Shown piece by piece: positions 8,997-18,478 of a stretch of DNA of 20,376 nt (positions are counted from its first letter, which is position 1; each line of letters opens with the position of its first letter). A model generated the notes under the pieces. The model saw only the letters and a program-made list of their open reading frames with translations, was not told where the DNA came from and searched no databases. The translations under genes and the position numbers were made by a program. Source of the DNA: Dissophora ornata (Eukaryota > Mortierellomycota > Mortierellomycetes > Mortierellales > Mortierellaceae); the NCBI GenBank assembly GCA_025201705.1, contig MU617029.1, forward strand, positions 1-20,376, in the 5' to 3' direction.

Positions 8997-11136
8997 CTAT
9001 GTCACAATGTTACATGTACTGGCCTTGGACACGTTAGTCAGTGCCATAGCTCCTTCCTCTCCAATCGCGTTGCTCCACAAGTACAAAGTGGTCAAGGTGG
9101 TGTTAGTCTTGAGGGCCTCCGACAGTGCCAGAGCTCCTTCATTCCCTATCGAGTTGTTCCACAAGGACAAAGTGGTCAAAGTGGTGTTGGTCTTGAGTGC
9201 TTCCGACAGTGCCAGAGCTCCTTCCTTCCCAATCGAGTTGTCCTGCAAGTCCAATGTGGTCAAAGCGGTGTTGGTTTTGAGCACCTCCGACAGTGCCAGA
9301 GCTCCTTCATTCCCAATCAGGTTGTACCCCAAGTTTAAAGTGGTCAAACTGGTGTTGGTCTTGAGTACCTCTGACAGTGCCAGAGCTCCCTCCTTCCCGA
9401 TCGAATTGCCCCCCAAGCTCAAAGTGGTCAGAGCGGTGTTGGTTTTGAGTGATTTTACAAGTACTCGAAAATTACTTGCTCCAATACCTCGGGGCGTCAT
9501 CTCAATGGATAGCTTGTGAAGGTGTGATGATCTCTTGGGTTGTAAACTAGAAAGTTTTACGAAATCATTGGATAGAACAATATGAATCATTTTCATATTG
9601 GTATGCTCCATGATACGAACAAGTATTTCATATCGTGTGGAAGTTGAAAATATGTCGCTGGCGATGCTTGCTTGAAACCTGTGGAGATCAAGTCGAAGAA
9701 TTGATACACTTGACATCTTGAGTGCTTTCTCAAATGCTTCAAGATCAGTCCTGGTGCAATCCCAGCCGAATGTGATATCCAAGTCGTAAACACCAGCCTT
9801 CGCTTTGCTGATGGCGCCATAGAACTCGACTGCAGCAAAGCTAGACTTCAAAGTTACTTTGATACTCCCAAGTTGCTCATCAAATACACCTCCTGCCAAC
9901 TTGACTACATCACGCAGCTTCTGAGTGTGCGCCTCTTGATAGCCTGCTCGATAGTGGTGGCGACAGACCCATTTGACGTGGCCATCCTTAGTTGTCATGC
10001 GGTACAGATTGCCCAGCAAGTTATCCGAGCTGTTGGTTGATAAATACGAACCTAGTTGGCGCAGGTCGACTCCTTCCAATCCCTCGACGCCAGCAAAGTA
10101 GGTAGCAAGATCTTGCTGCGACATCTTCGCATTCCCATCAAGGTCGACACCGTCCGGCTTTTGGATTAGAGTACGACTCTCCTCCAGATATTTAAGAGAA
10201 TAGTCAACCCCCTTGATAACCTTGGACGTGACCGAGTTGATGTTAGACTTAGCAGAGTTGAGAACGTCCACCACCTTCAAGCTCGCCAGCGCTGGTACGA
10301 CACAGCCTGCGATACTCGTCCCGACCTTAATCATCTCGAGCATCAACGTCAAGAAAGGTCCGTATTTTTCGAAAAACTCTGTTGGCTTGTTGACGACATA
10401 TCCTTCATGGTTGGCCAGGTGAAGGTGGTGACGGATCTTGCTTCCAGATGCCTCGGTGTGTTCACCACACTCACAAATAAAATGCAAGCGGAACTTGGTG
10501 CGGAGCATGGTCTTCGGGTCCCAGGATGTCGACTTTTCAGGAAGAACAATGAACAGCCTTGGGATGGTATATTCAAGCAGTTCATAGTTCTGGGTCAATA
10601 TGGCCTCTGTCTTGCTCTGGATTAGAATCAAGCGATCTTTGATCTCTTGTGCATCCATCAAAACCTGCTTGACAAATTCCTGTGTTGTATGGCCTTGATT
10701 ATAAAGTCCACCCAGCTGGTGAAGGACTGTGCTCTCGAATCCAGGATTTGGAGTTGACATTATTGGAGAGTCAACATGGTCATGGTTGACTATGGTGGAC
10801 AAGACAACCTCCAGGACTACATTCGGGCAATGTTTGATGCAGCAAGGCTCAATTCTAATGTGAAAAAATTAAATAAAGTGCCTCTTCAGCATTGCTGTTC
10901 TTTTTGACTCAATCCAAATACGTATTGAGTGCACATCTGCATGCTTTTCGTTACCTGATTCGATTCGAATCCTTCATCATACTGACGACAACTTCGCCGT
11001 TCATGATATATTTGACCCCAGGAAAGACCTGTTGTATGTCCTCCCAACAAATGACATTCTGCCCATTGATATTGTCGAGAGCGATTTTTTTGACATCTAA
11101 CTTCCCAGTCAAGCGGAATGATTGAGTGTCTACCAT
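8997..11136 (-). CDS. RNI-like leucine-rich-repeat protein with uncharacterised N-terminal and central domains
   Basis: Exon 1 is 11136-10955 and exon 2 is 10854-8997, around a 100-bp intron (GTAACG donor; T-rich tract and CACATTAG acceptor); the phases (2 + 1) agree and give 679 residues. The start at MVDTQSF is chosen because a compact domain begins there; the frame stays open upstream with no better signal. In order: residues 1-85, a small alpha/beta-looking domain (WEDIQQVFPGVKYIMNGEVVV) spanning the splice; 159-194, PRLFIVLPE and FRLHFICECGEHT with nearby His residues; 228-258, a long hydrophobic/amphipathic segment; about 342-370, NLYRMTTKDGHVKWVCRHHYR; then a region to about 505; then ribonuclease-inhibitor-type 28-residue LRRs, one degenerate and five regular, to 673. 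I see no NACHT or NB-ARC P-loop. LRRs of this class bind proteins. A recognition or immune-like role is inference. Confidence 0.88.
9018..9437 (-). repeat. Five 84-bp tandem repeats encoding LRRs
   Basis: Five consecutive 84-bp units (9437-9354, 9353-9270, 9269-9186, 9185-9102, 9101-9018) each encode 28 residues of the form TxLTTLxLxxNxIGxEGALALSExLKTN. The last unit departs from the pattern after GAMAL. The repeats are very similar at DNA level, pointing to recent duplication or gene conversion. Confidence 0.95.
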
Positions 11137-11369
11137 CACTGGCTCTTGATGACTTGTGTATGTAAAAAGAATGTGGGACAGCGAATGAGGGTGTGAGTGC
11201 TGGAAAAAAGATGAGACGGAGAGAATGAGATTGACATGAGGGATTTGCGAAAGCATGAGTAAACATCGTGCTGCCACGACAGTACTGCGTGAGTGCACCA
11301 TTCAGCCGACAAAGTCGACCGACACATGTGGCATTGTCGCGGGAACTGGTCACATTGTCCTACGCCAAC
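11137..11369. other. Probable LRR-gene promoter region
   Basis: Upstream of the LRR start on the minus strand. I see no clear TATA box. Overlapping open frames on both strands look like shadows. Confidence 0.35.
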
Positions 11370-12453
11370 AGTATTTTTTCTCGCCCCCCATGCCGCCCCT
11401 GTTTCTCAAGGATATCTTTTTCTATTTCCCGGTCGATTTCAACCCTCAGAGGAACGTCTTCGACCCACATCCTTTACCCAAAGGTCACTTTCTCACATAA
11501 AGCTTCAACAGCGGCCAGCTTCTATGATAGCTACTCGATACTTCCCGACAGCGCAATAAAACTTATCGGCATCAAAAGTAATTGCCAAAGCCGCAATGTC
11601 AAGAACTGGTGTTTTTTTTGGTGCTCAGATGGAATTCGTCTCGACGCCGAAATTTGATGTGTAGTTTACCACGCCTCCCCGAGGCTCGGCAATACCAATT
11701 TGATTATCATGTCGCCCCTAATCCTCAAGCTCAAGGACGTCCTTCACTGTTCTCTCGAATATGACTCCATGGTGCCGGTCGAACTTCACCCTCTGTAAAG
11801 CAATCCTGATTCACCTCTCCCCCTTTAAAGCGAGGTTCACCAACAGAATATTCTGGGGCCACGAGAGAACCTTTCAATCGGTGTATTTTTCTGAGAAAAA
11901 CTCCGTACAAGGAAACTAGTTAGCCAAGACCAACTCGATGTCGAGTATCATTGGAAACACAACAACAACAATCTCCCAAAAGCAGTGGCCGCAGGTCTTC
12001 ATGGGGTAAACGAGTTCGAACGTGCATGGAGACAGAATCAAGAGGGCCATAATTGGAAGGCGATCAAGAACAAGCTGCGTCCAAGTGACGAGCAGCTGCA
12101 GACGGCAAGGCTATCCGCATGCCGGAAACAACGAGTGTTTTTCTTCATATTGGTCTGACAATCGGCATTATTACACTGTATCTTGAAACAGCTTGAACGT
12201 GGCAGGAAAACCTCTCTTGGGCTATTCATCGAATACGCGGATATTCGACATGGTCTGCACCGTGGGAGAAATATGACGTCCCAGAAAAAGTGCAGATGAC
12301 GTGCAGAGCATGGCGATATGGATCGACTATATAAAGTTGAAAGGAGGGAGACAACCATTTCTGAGCGACATTTCTCCATCTGAAATACAGCATTTTACGA
12401 TCGCCTGGTTTACAGACTTTCAACCGATGGAAGGACTAGGCAAAAAAAAATAA
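11370..12453 (+). pseudogene. Frameshifted protein-coding remnant of unknown family
   Basis: Coding-looking pieces on the plus strand switch frame without room for introns. 11380-11500 contains PPLFLKDIFFYFPVDF. About 11500-11657 contains FYDSYSILPDSAIKLIGIKS. About 11697-11799 contains LILKLKDVLHCSLEYDSMV. 11895-12158 is open for 87 codons and contains KLVSQDQLDVEYHWKHN and FERAWRQNQEGHNWKAI. 12310-12453 reads MAIWIDYIKLKGG..FLSDISPSEIQHF and ends at a stop that overlaps an AATAAA. The first two frames abut near 11490, so a frameshift rather than splicing explains the change. I do not recognise the family. It could be a decayed host gene or the product of a mobile element. Confidence 0.5.
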
Positions 12454-12559
12454 AAGCTTTAACGTCTTCTGTGTGTTTCTATGATGTATTCTTCCAGTCA
12501 TGGATCATAACACAACTATTGCCTATGTGGATTCAAACCCATAAAACTGTCAAAAGCTT

Positions 12560-13463
12560 ATAGCCCACAGGGAAGGACAATGTACACACATCCGCATATA
12601 TTTTTACGCTTGTTGTGAAGGATAGACTTGGAATAAAAGGTATCCCAACTGCATAAAAGTCGCCACTTTAAGTCACAGTAGGTCGTTGCCGTCCTTGCTT
12701 TTGTATTTTATCGAGTTGCTTCATTGCATGCCATGTGGCTTCAAACAAAGACACCTTATTTTGAAAATGGCCGGGCATGGCTAATGATGAAATACAATCT
12801 ACGAACGGAGCGGATTATTCCCTCGTTGAGTTTGAAGCCATTATCAAAGCGCTCCCTGGCTCGTAGATGTACTATCGTCTTTTTCATGTTAGATAACCGT
12901 GGGAGAAGCATCTGAACAAGAATCATTCGGTAAGTATTCAGAGATCACCTTTGGATTTTCTTATTGGGTTGAACTACAGGCCGCAGCACAGCCGCAATAA
13001 TTTGCTTTTAAAGTTTTAATAGTGGAAGACTTTCACTCCTTGTGGCGTGAATTCGTATCCAAATATCCCAGAGCCAAGACTCTCATCAAATGCATTAATA
13101 TTGAACAAATGGATCACCGATGCGCAAATGCCGCAATGGGTGAAATTTGCCAGGGAGGTGGGCACTGGAGTCGAACTCAGTCATTACTATGCGAGTAGGG
13201 TGAGGTAACGTTTTTTTAGTGTTTTATAGTATCGCCAAAAGGTGGATACGAGCAATCTAATCGAGAGTTGGCATATGACTCTAAAACGATGTCATCTGGG
13301 TCACGAGTGTAACGTTCGCGCCAACTACCTCGATTACTTATTACTGGGGGTTGCAAACCAAAACTTTCGTATAACGTATTACAAGACAAAGAATGGTCTT
13401 CAGGCTTTAACCCTATCAGCATCAGATAAGCCAGGAGGTCTAAGCGATGGCTTTGTCGTTTGA
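12560..13463 (+). mobile_element. MULE-type transposase relic
   Basis: Pieces on the plus strand follow the order of a Mutator-like (MULE) transposase. About 12585-12650 has IFTLVVKDRLGIKGIPTA, like the strand before the second catalytic Asp. 12777-12929 has SLVEFEAIIKALPG, then MYYRLFHV and WEKHLNKNHS, like the conserved C/W-H-V...WEKxL block. A GTAAGT...TACAG intron lies at 12930-12979. About 13020-13090 reads FHSLWREFVSKYPRAKTLI. A shifted frame at about 13110-13205 reads WITDAQMPQWVKFAREV. 13242-13463 begins TSNLIESWHMTLKR, the hallmark (T/N)N-x-(I/V)ESWHxxLK segment. In-frame stops and at least one frameshift show that it is dead. Terminal inverted repeats were not found by eye. Confidence 0.75.
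12930..12979 (+). other. Fossil intron in the transposase relic
   Basis: A 50-bp GTAAGT...TTGAACTACAG segment separates two transposase blocks and keeps them in the expected order. It looks like a genuine spliceosomal intron preserved in the decayed element. Confidence 0.5.
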
Positions 13464-14499
13464 TGGAGCGCGAGAATTGGTCACAGAAAAGATCGGTGAA
13501 AGCAAGGTACACCTAATTCCGTTATTGCCCTGTCAGCCACAACGTAAACACTTTAGTAACATATACTTCCTGCCTGCATGAAGTTCATTAAAAATCATTG
13601 ACAGGATCTGTTCAAGAATACACGGTCCCGGATAGGTGAAAAGAAGCCTTGATTTGATTCTCAGTCTTGCCTGGCAACAAAACCTCGTGTTTTCTGTTCG
13701 TGCTACCCAGACTTGGAGAAAAGATCCAAAACCGTCAAGAATCTTGGCTTTACATTGAGTAAATTTATTAATGAAAACGACACTAGGTTTTGTTTAAGGT
13801 TGACACTCTTATTATAGTGCGGCGATGCTTTTTGGACAGGAAAGGATTCTTGGCGACATATTTTAGAATCATCCATACGTGATATGTAGTTTTTTTTTTA
13901 TATTCACGGATTTATTGTCACTGTTGACAAGCTTGCACAGAGTAAGGAAGTTGATGCTGGCCTTGGGTACTGCAGGAGGTGAATTGGTTTACTGGATGAA
14001 ATGGGAACTGGTCGCATCGGTCTTCCCGTCCTGCGTGGACATGTAAAGTACTTGTTCTGGGGTTGCCGGTTCTCATATGAAGGTCGGGGCGCTGTTTCAG
14101 AGATGGCCTCACTGTCTGAGCTTAGGAAATGCAAACATATTGTGCCAGGGCAAGTGTCGCAGGATGCGTCTTGTCTGACTGGACCTGAAAAGCGTCACGC
14201 TTTGTGCCGGGACAGTGCTAGAAGATTGGTACATGGAAGGGGAAGAACAATAGCAATAATATAGAAATTACAGCTTTGTCCACTTCGACACCACCATTAC
14301 GCAGAATAATGGGCGCGCAAGGCGAGTTGTCATCGCACAACACCCCACATGGAATTGGTGCTCCGTTTATTTTCATGTAACCTAATACACTCTACGTAAT
14401 ATAAGACTACACCACACTGCCGAGGTTATTATACAAACACGTCTCTTCACTTTCTCGGCAACGTAGTAAATGAGTGTGTGAAAATGAGCAGATGCGATA
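13464..14499. other. Stretch without a confident gene
   Basis: About 1 kb downstream of the transposase relic. An 87-residue plus-strand frame at 14001-14264 contains a CKHI segment preceded by a Cys about 28 residues earlier. This vaguely recalls the SWIM zinc finger that follows MULE transposases, but the fit is poor. Minus-strand frames over the same bases look like shadows. Confidence 0.35.
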
Positions 14500-14505
14500 T
14501 TTATT
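14500..14505 (-). terminator. Candidate polyadenylation signal for the 61-residue MPIFKRSN frame
   Basis: AATAAA on the minus strand lies about 110 bases past the stop codon at 14615. Confidence 0.4.
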
Positions 14506-14614
14506 GTACAAGATTTGGTACTATTAGGAGTAGTGCCTTGGCGTATGTGGCGCGCTCGGTTCCTTCACCGCTGTGAAGGATCGAAGCAGAGGTCTCCTGT
14601 CAAGAGTCTTTTTG

Positions 14615-14800
14615 TTAGCGAATGTATGGTCCAGAAGCGGCATTCGTCATTATGTTATGTGAAATCTTGTGAAGCGCCTCCTCGGGAGTCATCATCTTGA
14701 CTGGAGAACGGGCAACATGGATCGAGGAGCGGGGCGTCTGGGCTGGGGTCGAGGAAGCGGAAGATGTCTTGATCTTGTTCGAGCGCTTGAAGATAGGCAT
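14615..14800 (-). CDS. Small basic protein / N-terminal module beginning MPIFKRSN
   Basis: A 61-residue frame starts at ATG 14800: MPIFKRSNKIK, then a Ser/Thr/Pro/Ala-rich linker with TPAQTPRSS, then a short helical-looking TPEEALHKISHNIM segment, ending SGPYIR. A TATA box lies about 126 bases upstream and an AATAAA about 110 bases downstream, so it may be an expressed mini-gene. No GT donor near the end suggests a spliced longer form. A decayed copy at 5627-5456 shows the module is a family. I suspect it is the N-terminus of longer proteins in this lineage and that this copy is truncated, but that is inference. The function is unknown. Confidence 0.5.
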   Translation of the reverse strand: MPIFKRSNKIKTSSASSTPAQTPRSSIHVARSPVKMMTPEEALHKISHNIMTNAASGPYIR

Positions 14801-14925
14801 TTTATGGCTGAAGGTTGATGTAGAAATGTAGTTAAGATAGGAGACTCTTTGCGTTGCTTGAGCTGTCGTGTTTTATGCTTGTTGCGGTAGATGATGAACA
14901 TGAATACATTGGGATGGTCGTTGTT

Positions 14926-14933
14926 CTTTTATA
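14926..14933 (-). promoter_or_regulatory. TATA box upstream of the MPIFKRSN frame
   Basis: TATAAAAG on the minus strand (cttttata on plus), about 126 bases before the ATG at 14800. Confidence 0.5.
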
Positions 14934-15489
14934 CTATTTTTTTTGGCTTCTTTCCTGACAAGGCAGTGTCTAATGACTTCTATCTATGGACGGATTGTCA
15001 CGGAAGATGCATGTGCAATCCAGCATTCTGCTGCGGGAGTAGATGGTCACCTTAAAATCAGACCCCGAAATGGCTCGCATTGTCCGTGTGTATGTCTCGT
15101 TGCGCAGAACAGGGCTCTTGGCAAGTCACTCCTAAGGTACTGTATTAAATCTCAAAATGCGCTGCATACTTGGTGCCGAAAACGTCGAGTCTCGGCAACA
15201 AAACACGCCGTGTCTTCAGGGGAATAGCATGACAAAAAAGTGATACATGACACCAAGATTTCAAAATACAAGTGCTTGATACTGCGCAAAACGCCGCGCC
15301 TCTCTGGGATGTTGTCATACTTCAGGTTTGCACCTTGCCTCGTTGTGTGTCGTTTAAGCTCATGTCCTCTTTCCCTACATCTACCCAGCGACTTTATTTT
15401 GAGAATGACGTTTTCTACTGCGACAGGTGGTGATCGGTTGCATTTCCCTTGTCTGTTTACTGGCATCATTGTTCAAAGATTGGCAAAGT
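14934..15489. other. Stretch without a gene
   Basis: Overlapping open frames on both strands (for example 15152-15469 minus and 15240-15521 plus) show no family resemblance or splice context. I see no RNA gene here. Confidence 0.4.
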
Positions 15490-15495
15490 TTTATT
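15490..15495 (-). terminator. Polyadenylation signal for the MFS transporter
   Basis: AATAAA on the minus strand, about 60 bases past the transporter stop codon at 15555. Confidence 0.5.
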
Positions 15496-15554
15496 GTTTA
15501 AATGGCGGTAATTATATGTAAGCCCTCATCATAGAAGTTGATTATGGTTGAGGA

Positions 15555-17415
15555 TCATCTCACTAGCTGCATAAAACGTCTATGGCACTTGTCACCGTCG
15601 ATGATGGCAGCGCCGCCTGCTTCCATCTCCGAATCATTAGCGACTGCATCTTTAGGATGGCGACTGGGATCACTGTTAGGATATAAGATCAAAGACACGA
15701 CGAGACCGACGCCGGCCATAACAGTGAAGGAATAAAAGGCGTCGCGGTATCCTGGGAGGAGTTCGGCGCCCATGGCCATGGCAGGGTTCTTGTTGTTAGC
15801 AATGATGTTGGAGATGGCAAGGCCGACAGGGGCACCGACTTGCAGACTGACGTTGTAAACTATGTTTTTTGCCGTTGAAAAGTAAAATATCAGTGTATTG
15901 ATTACTGGAATTGATTACGCACAAAAAAAAAAAAAAAAAAGAAGATACATACCAGCACCGACAACTCCTTGATCCTCGTCAGCGGCGTCGGCAACGGAAT
16001 TAATCTGACATGTCATCCATATGCAGGCCATGGCAACCATGTTCAGAAGGATGGCTGGCAAGGGAATTGACCAGTAAGACGAGTCGGCCTTGAGCTGCGC
16101 CCAGACTACACCTGAGGCAATTAAGAAGAGCCAACCGACTACTAAAACAATCTTGGATCGAACCATGGGCATTACAACCGTAAGAACACCCACTGCAATG
16201 ATGCAACCCACACCATGTGGGATGAATGAGAGTGCAGTCTTGAGAGGCGCGTATCCCAGCACATTCTGGAGTGCGAGCGACGAATAGAAGAAATGTGAGC
16301 TCATTGCCGCCATCAAGCACAGGCCCGTGAAAGAAGAGGCGATGAGGCGGCGAGATCGCCAGATATGGAGAGGCATGATCGGATAGTCGATCTTCTTTTC
16401 GATAACGACAAAAGCGATAAGGAGAGCAATGCCGATCACGAAGGGCGCTAAGGTCTTTGCAGCAGCCCAACCCGAGGAAGGCCCTTCGCTAAGGTAATAG
16501 ATAATGGCGAAGATACCCAGGGTGAAAGAGGTAATGCCAAAGATGTCGATGCGGCGGTCTTCAACCTTGCCCTGAGCCTTCTCGGCAGGGATTACGAGAA
16601 TACCGAGGATGGTAAGAGAGAAACCAATGATGCCAGTGATGTAAAACATCCATCTCCATCCTGTAGAAAAGTAAGAAATATCGTTTGAGCAATAGGAACC
16701 GGAAACGGTGTCAGAGCCCGTAAACAGTTGGAGGACGAAGGAACGATGGCCATAGGAGGCGGGAACAGTGGAATAAAATCAATGTAAACTAACCAATGGT
16801 GGATCCTAGGACTCCACCGAGAAGGACCCCGATGACAATTCCAATTGCGGCAGTGCCGCCAAAGATACCCATGGCAGCATTACGCTCAGGTCCAGCAGGG
16901 TATGTCGTGGTCAAGATGGCTAATGCGCTAGGCACTGTGAATCCGGCTCCCATTCCCTGGAGAGCACGACCCACGGACATCATGACCGGGTTTACGGCAA
17001 AACCATTGACCACAGCCCAAATGGAGAACCAGGAAACACCCAGGATGTATATGTTGCGATGACCAAAAAGATCGCCAAGACGACCTCCGAGAAGTAGAAA
17101 GGCACCATAAGCCAAACCGTATGCAGAGGCGACCCTATTTAGTATGAACAATATACGATATCAGCATTAACAAATGAAAGAACCCTTTCCAAAATAAACA
17201 CGCTTCATTTTGTTTCTTCATCACACTCACCATTGCAATTGATCAACCTGAAAACCAACGTCGTGCATGACGTCGGGGAGCACGATATTAACGCTTGAAA
17301 CATTAATGATATCGAGCATCTGTGCCATTGATACGATCGCGAGCAAGAGACTCTTCATCTGGTGGAGGCGGCGGTACCAAGGTACCTGTGAATTGATGAC
17401 GACGCTGTCTCCCAT
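15555..17415 (-). CDS. MFS transporter, DHA2 (14-helix drug:H+ antiporter) type
   Basis: Four exons: 17415-17231, 17134-16794, 16660-15953 and 15859-15555. The introns are 96, 133 and 93 bp, with donors GTGAGT, GTTAGT and GTATGT and AG acceptors. Phases agree, giving 512 residues. The start is MGDSVVINS; an earlier in-frame ATG adds only a non-conserved stretch. Family signs are LDIINVSSVNIVLP in helix 1 (DHA2 motif D1), GGRLGDLFGHR at 78-88 (motif A, loop 2-3), and a glycine/proline-rich helix 4-5 region with GFTVPSALAIL near 126-136. About 14 hydrophobic segments are visible. The family exports drugs, toxic compounds or basic amino acids by proton antiport at the plasma or vacuolar membrane. 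The substrate cannot be told from sequence. A TATA box lies about 180 bases upstream. No biosynthetic cluster adjoins it. Confidence 0.93.
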
Positions 17416-17596
17416 ATTGGCGTGTATATAAGCTGATAACAGGTTAAGTAGAGAAAGGAGCAATTGAAGAAAGACGATAAGAGTGGGAGGAAGAAAGAGA
17501 AATGTTGACGGAGGATTAAGAAATACCTATTTGTGCTATTGCGTGTTGTAAGTGAACCGATGTTTTTTGTCGCTGATGATGGGGACTACTGAAGCA

Positions 17597-17603
17597 TTTT
17601 ATA
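17597..17603 (-). promoter_or_regulatory. TATA box of the MFS transporter gene
   Basis: TATAAAA on the minus strand (ttttata on plus), about 182 bases upstream of the ATG at 17415. A TATATA nearer the ATG (about 17425) is too close to serve. Confidence 0.5.
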
Positions 17604-18220
17604 CTCTATTTGTGTTCCTGTTCTGCTCTGCTCATAGTTTCCCCTACATCGTCTATTGCTGGTGGAATGGTATACACTTAATACTTCCCGTTAGGTGAAG
17701 GAGAACCTTCTCCTTCCAGTATACCTGAAAAATGCATAGATCCTCTTCGGGCTTGCAAATATGTGTTGTCGCGGCAGCGATCGTACACGCGTCCTTCAGG
17801 ATTCTTGACTCGAAACAGTAAACAATACGTACTCAGTTGGGCTTGTAGACATTTAGGATGCTGGATCGGATACAAAATGCCGTATGGACTTTTTGTTAAA
17901 CGTGCGCAGAGTGCTTGGTCTTGGCATTGACTTCGCTCAGACGTCATTCGATTGTAAACCTAATCGCCCCCTGCACGCGTATCGAACATTTCAGTTTCGC
18001 TGTGGAATTCTTAGTATTGGTGTTGGATTTTAAAGTGCAGTTATTCCTCAAGCAGAAAGATCGATCTATCCAACGACAGATGTAACAAAATCACGCCCGC
18101 GAAATAATCGAATATCCAGCGGAAACATGTTCATATTTCCCATGTTATGAGAAGCGGTGTTCTACAAACAAAGGTGCGATGGTTTGTTGGACGGTTTTTC
18201 ATGGGCCAAAACAAACAAAC
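17604..18220. other. Stretch without a gene between transporter and tRNA
   Basis: A minus-strand open frame at 17678-17947 (89 residues) has no recognisable features. Nothing else is evident. Confidence 0.4.
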
Positions 18221-18225
18221 AAAAA
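18221..18225 (-). terminator. RNA polymerase III terminator
   Basis: Five T residues on the minus strand (aaaaa on plus) begin three bases past the tRNA 3' end, as expected for Pol III termination. Confidence 0.75.
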
Positions 18226-18228
18226 GAA

Positions 18229-18300
18229 TGAACTATGCAGGGCTCGAACCTGCAATCTCCTGATTCGTAGTCAGACGCCTTTCCATTGGGCCAATAGTCC
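18229..18300 (-). tRNA. tRNA-Arg (anticodon ACG)
   Basis: The complete cloverleaf is readable on the minus strand. The acceptor is GGACTAT pairing with ATAGTTC (one G-T), followed by discriminator A. The D stem is GCC/GGC around a loop containing GG. The anticodon arm is TCTGA-CTACGAA-TCAGG, with anticodon ACG at 18268-18266. The T arm is GCAGG-TTCGAGC-CCTGC, which also forms a perfect B box. It is 72 nt with no intron and no encoded CCA, as usual for eukaryotic genes. The A at position 34 would be edited to inosine, reading CGU, CGC and CGA. Confidence 0.95.
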
Positions 18301-18471
18301 TGTTGGTGAAATCTTGTAATATTAAGACAGTCAAATTCTCACGTACATTATTTCCAACATTCCTTATTTCCAGGCCCCAAGCCACTTGTTTACTGCTGAC
18401 GTATACCCGGCACGGCTTTTTCTTGCTTCGTTTCGCATCTTTTCGCTCCTTGTTCTCTTCGCCTCCTCATC

Positions 18472-18478
18472 TATAAAA
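18472..18478 (+). promoter_or_regulatory. TATA box upstream of the TBP gene
   Basis: TATAAAA about 290 bases before the TBP start codon, within a CT-rich promoter, leaving a long pyrimidine-rich 5' leader that might itself hold an intron. Confidence 0.5.

Noticed and set aside
8997..9101. Possible C-terminal truncation of the LRR protein by frameshift
   Set aside because: The last repeat is degenerate, but an AATAAA sits about 40 bases past the stop and no further repeat units occur in any frame downstream, so I treat it as the real end.
8971..9519. Plus-strand frames of 182 and 118 residues with internal repeats
   Set aside because: They are the antisense image of the 84-bp LRR repeats.
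10755..10802. Start of the LRR gene at 10802 or at the ATG at 10760
   Set aside because: The frame at 10802 begins with TTG, is open upstream to a strong acceptor and joins in phase to a convincing first exon.
14001..14264. SWIM zinc finger downstream of the MULE relic
   Set aside because: Only one CKHI-like piece is present, with wrong cysteine spacing; too weak to call.
17425..17431. TATATA just before the MFS start codon
   Set aside because: It is only about 10 bases from the ATG, too close for a TATA box; the site at 17597-17603 is better placed.
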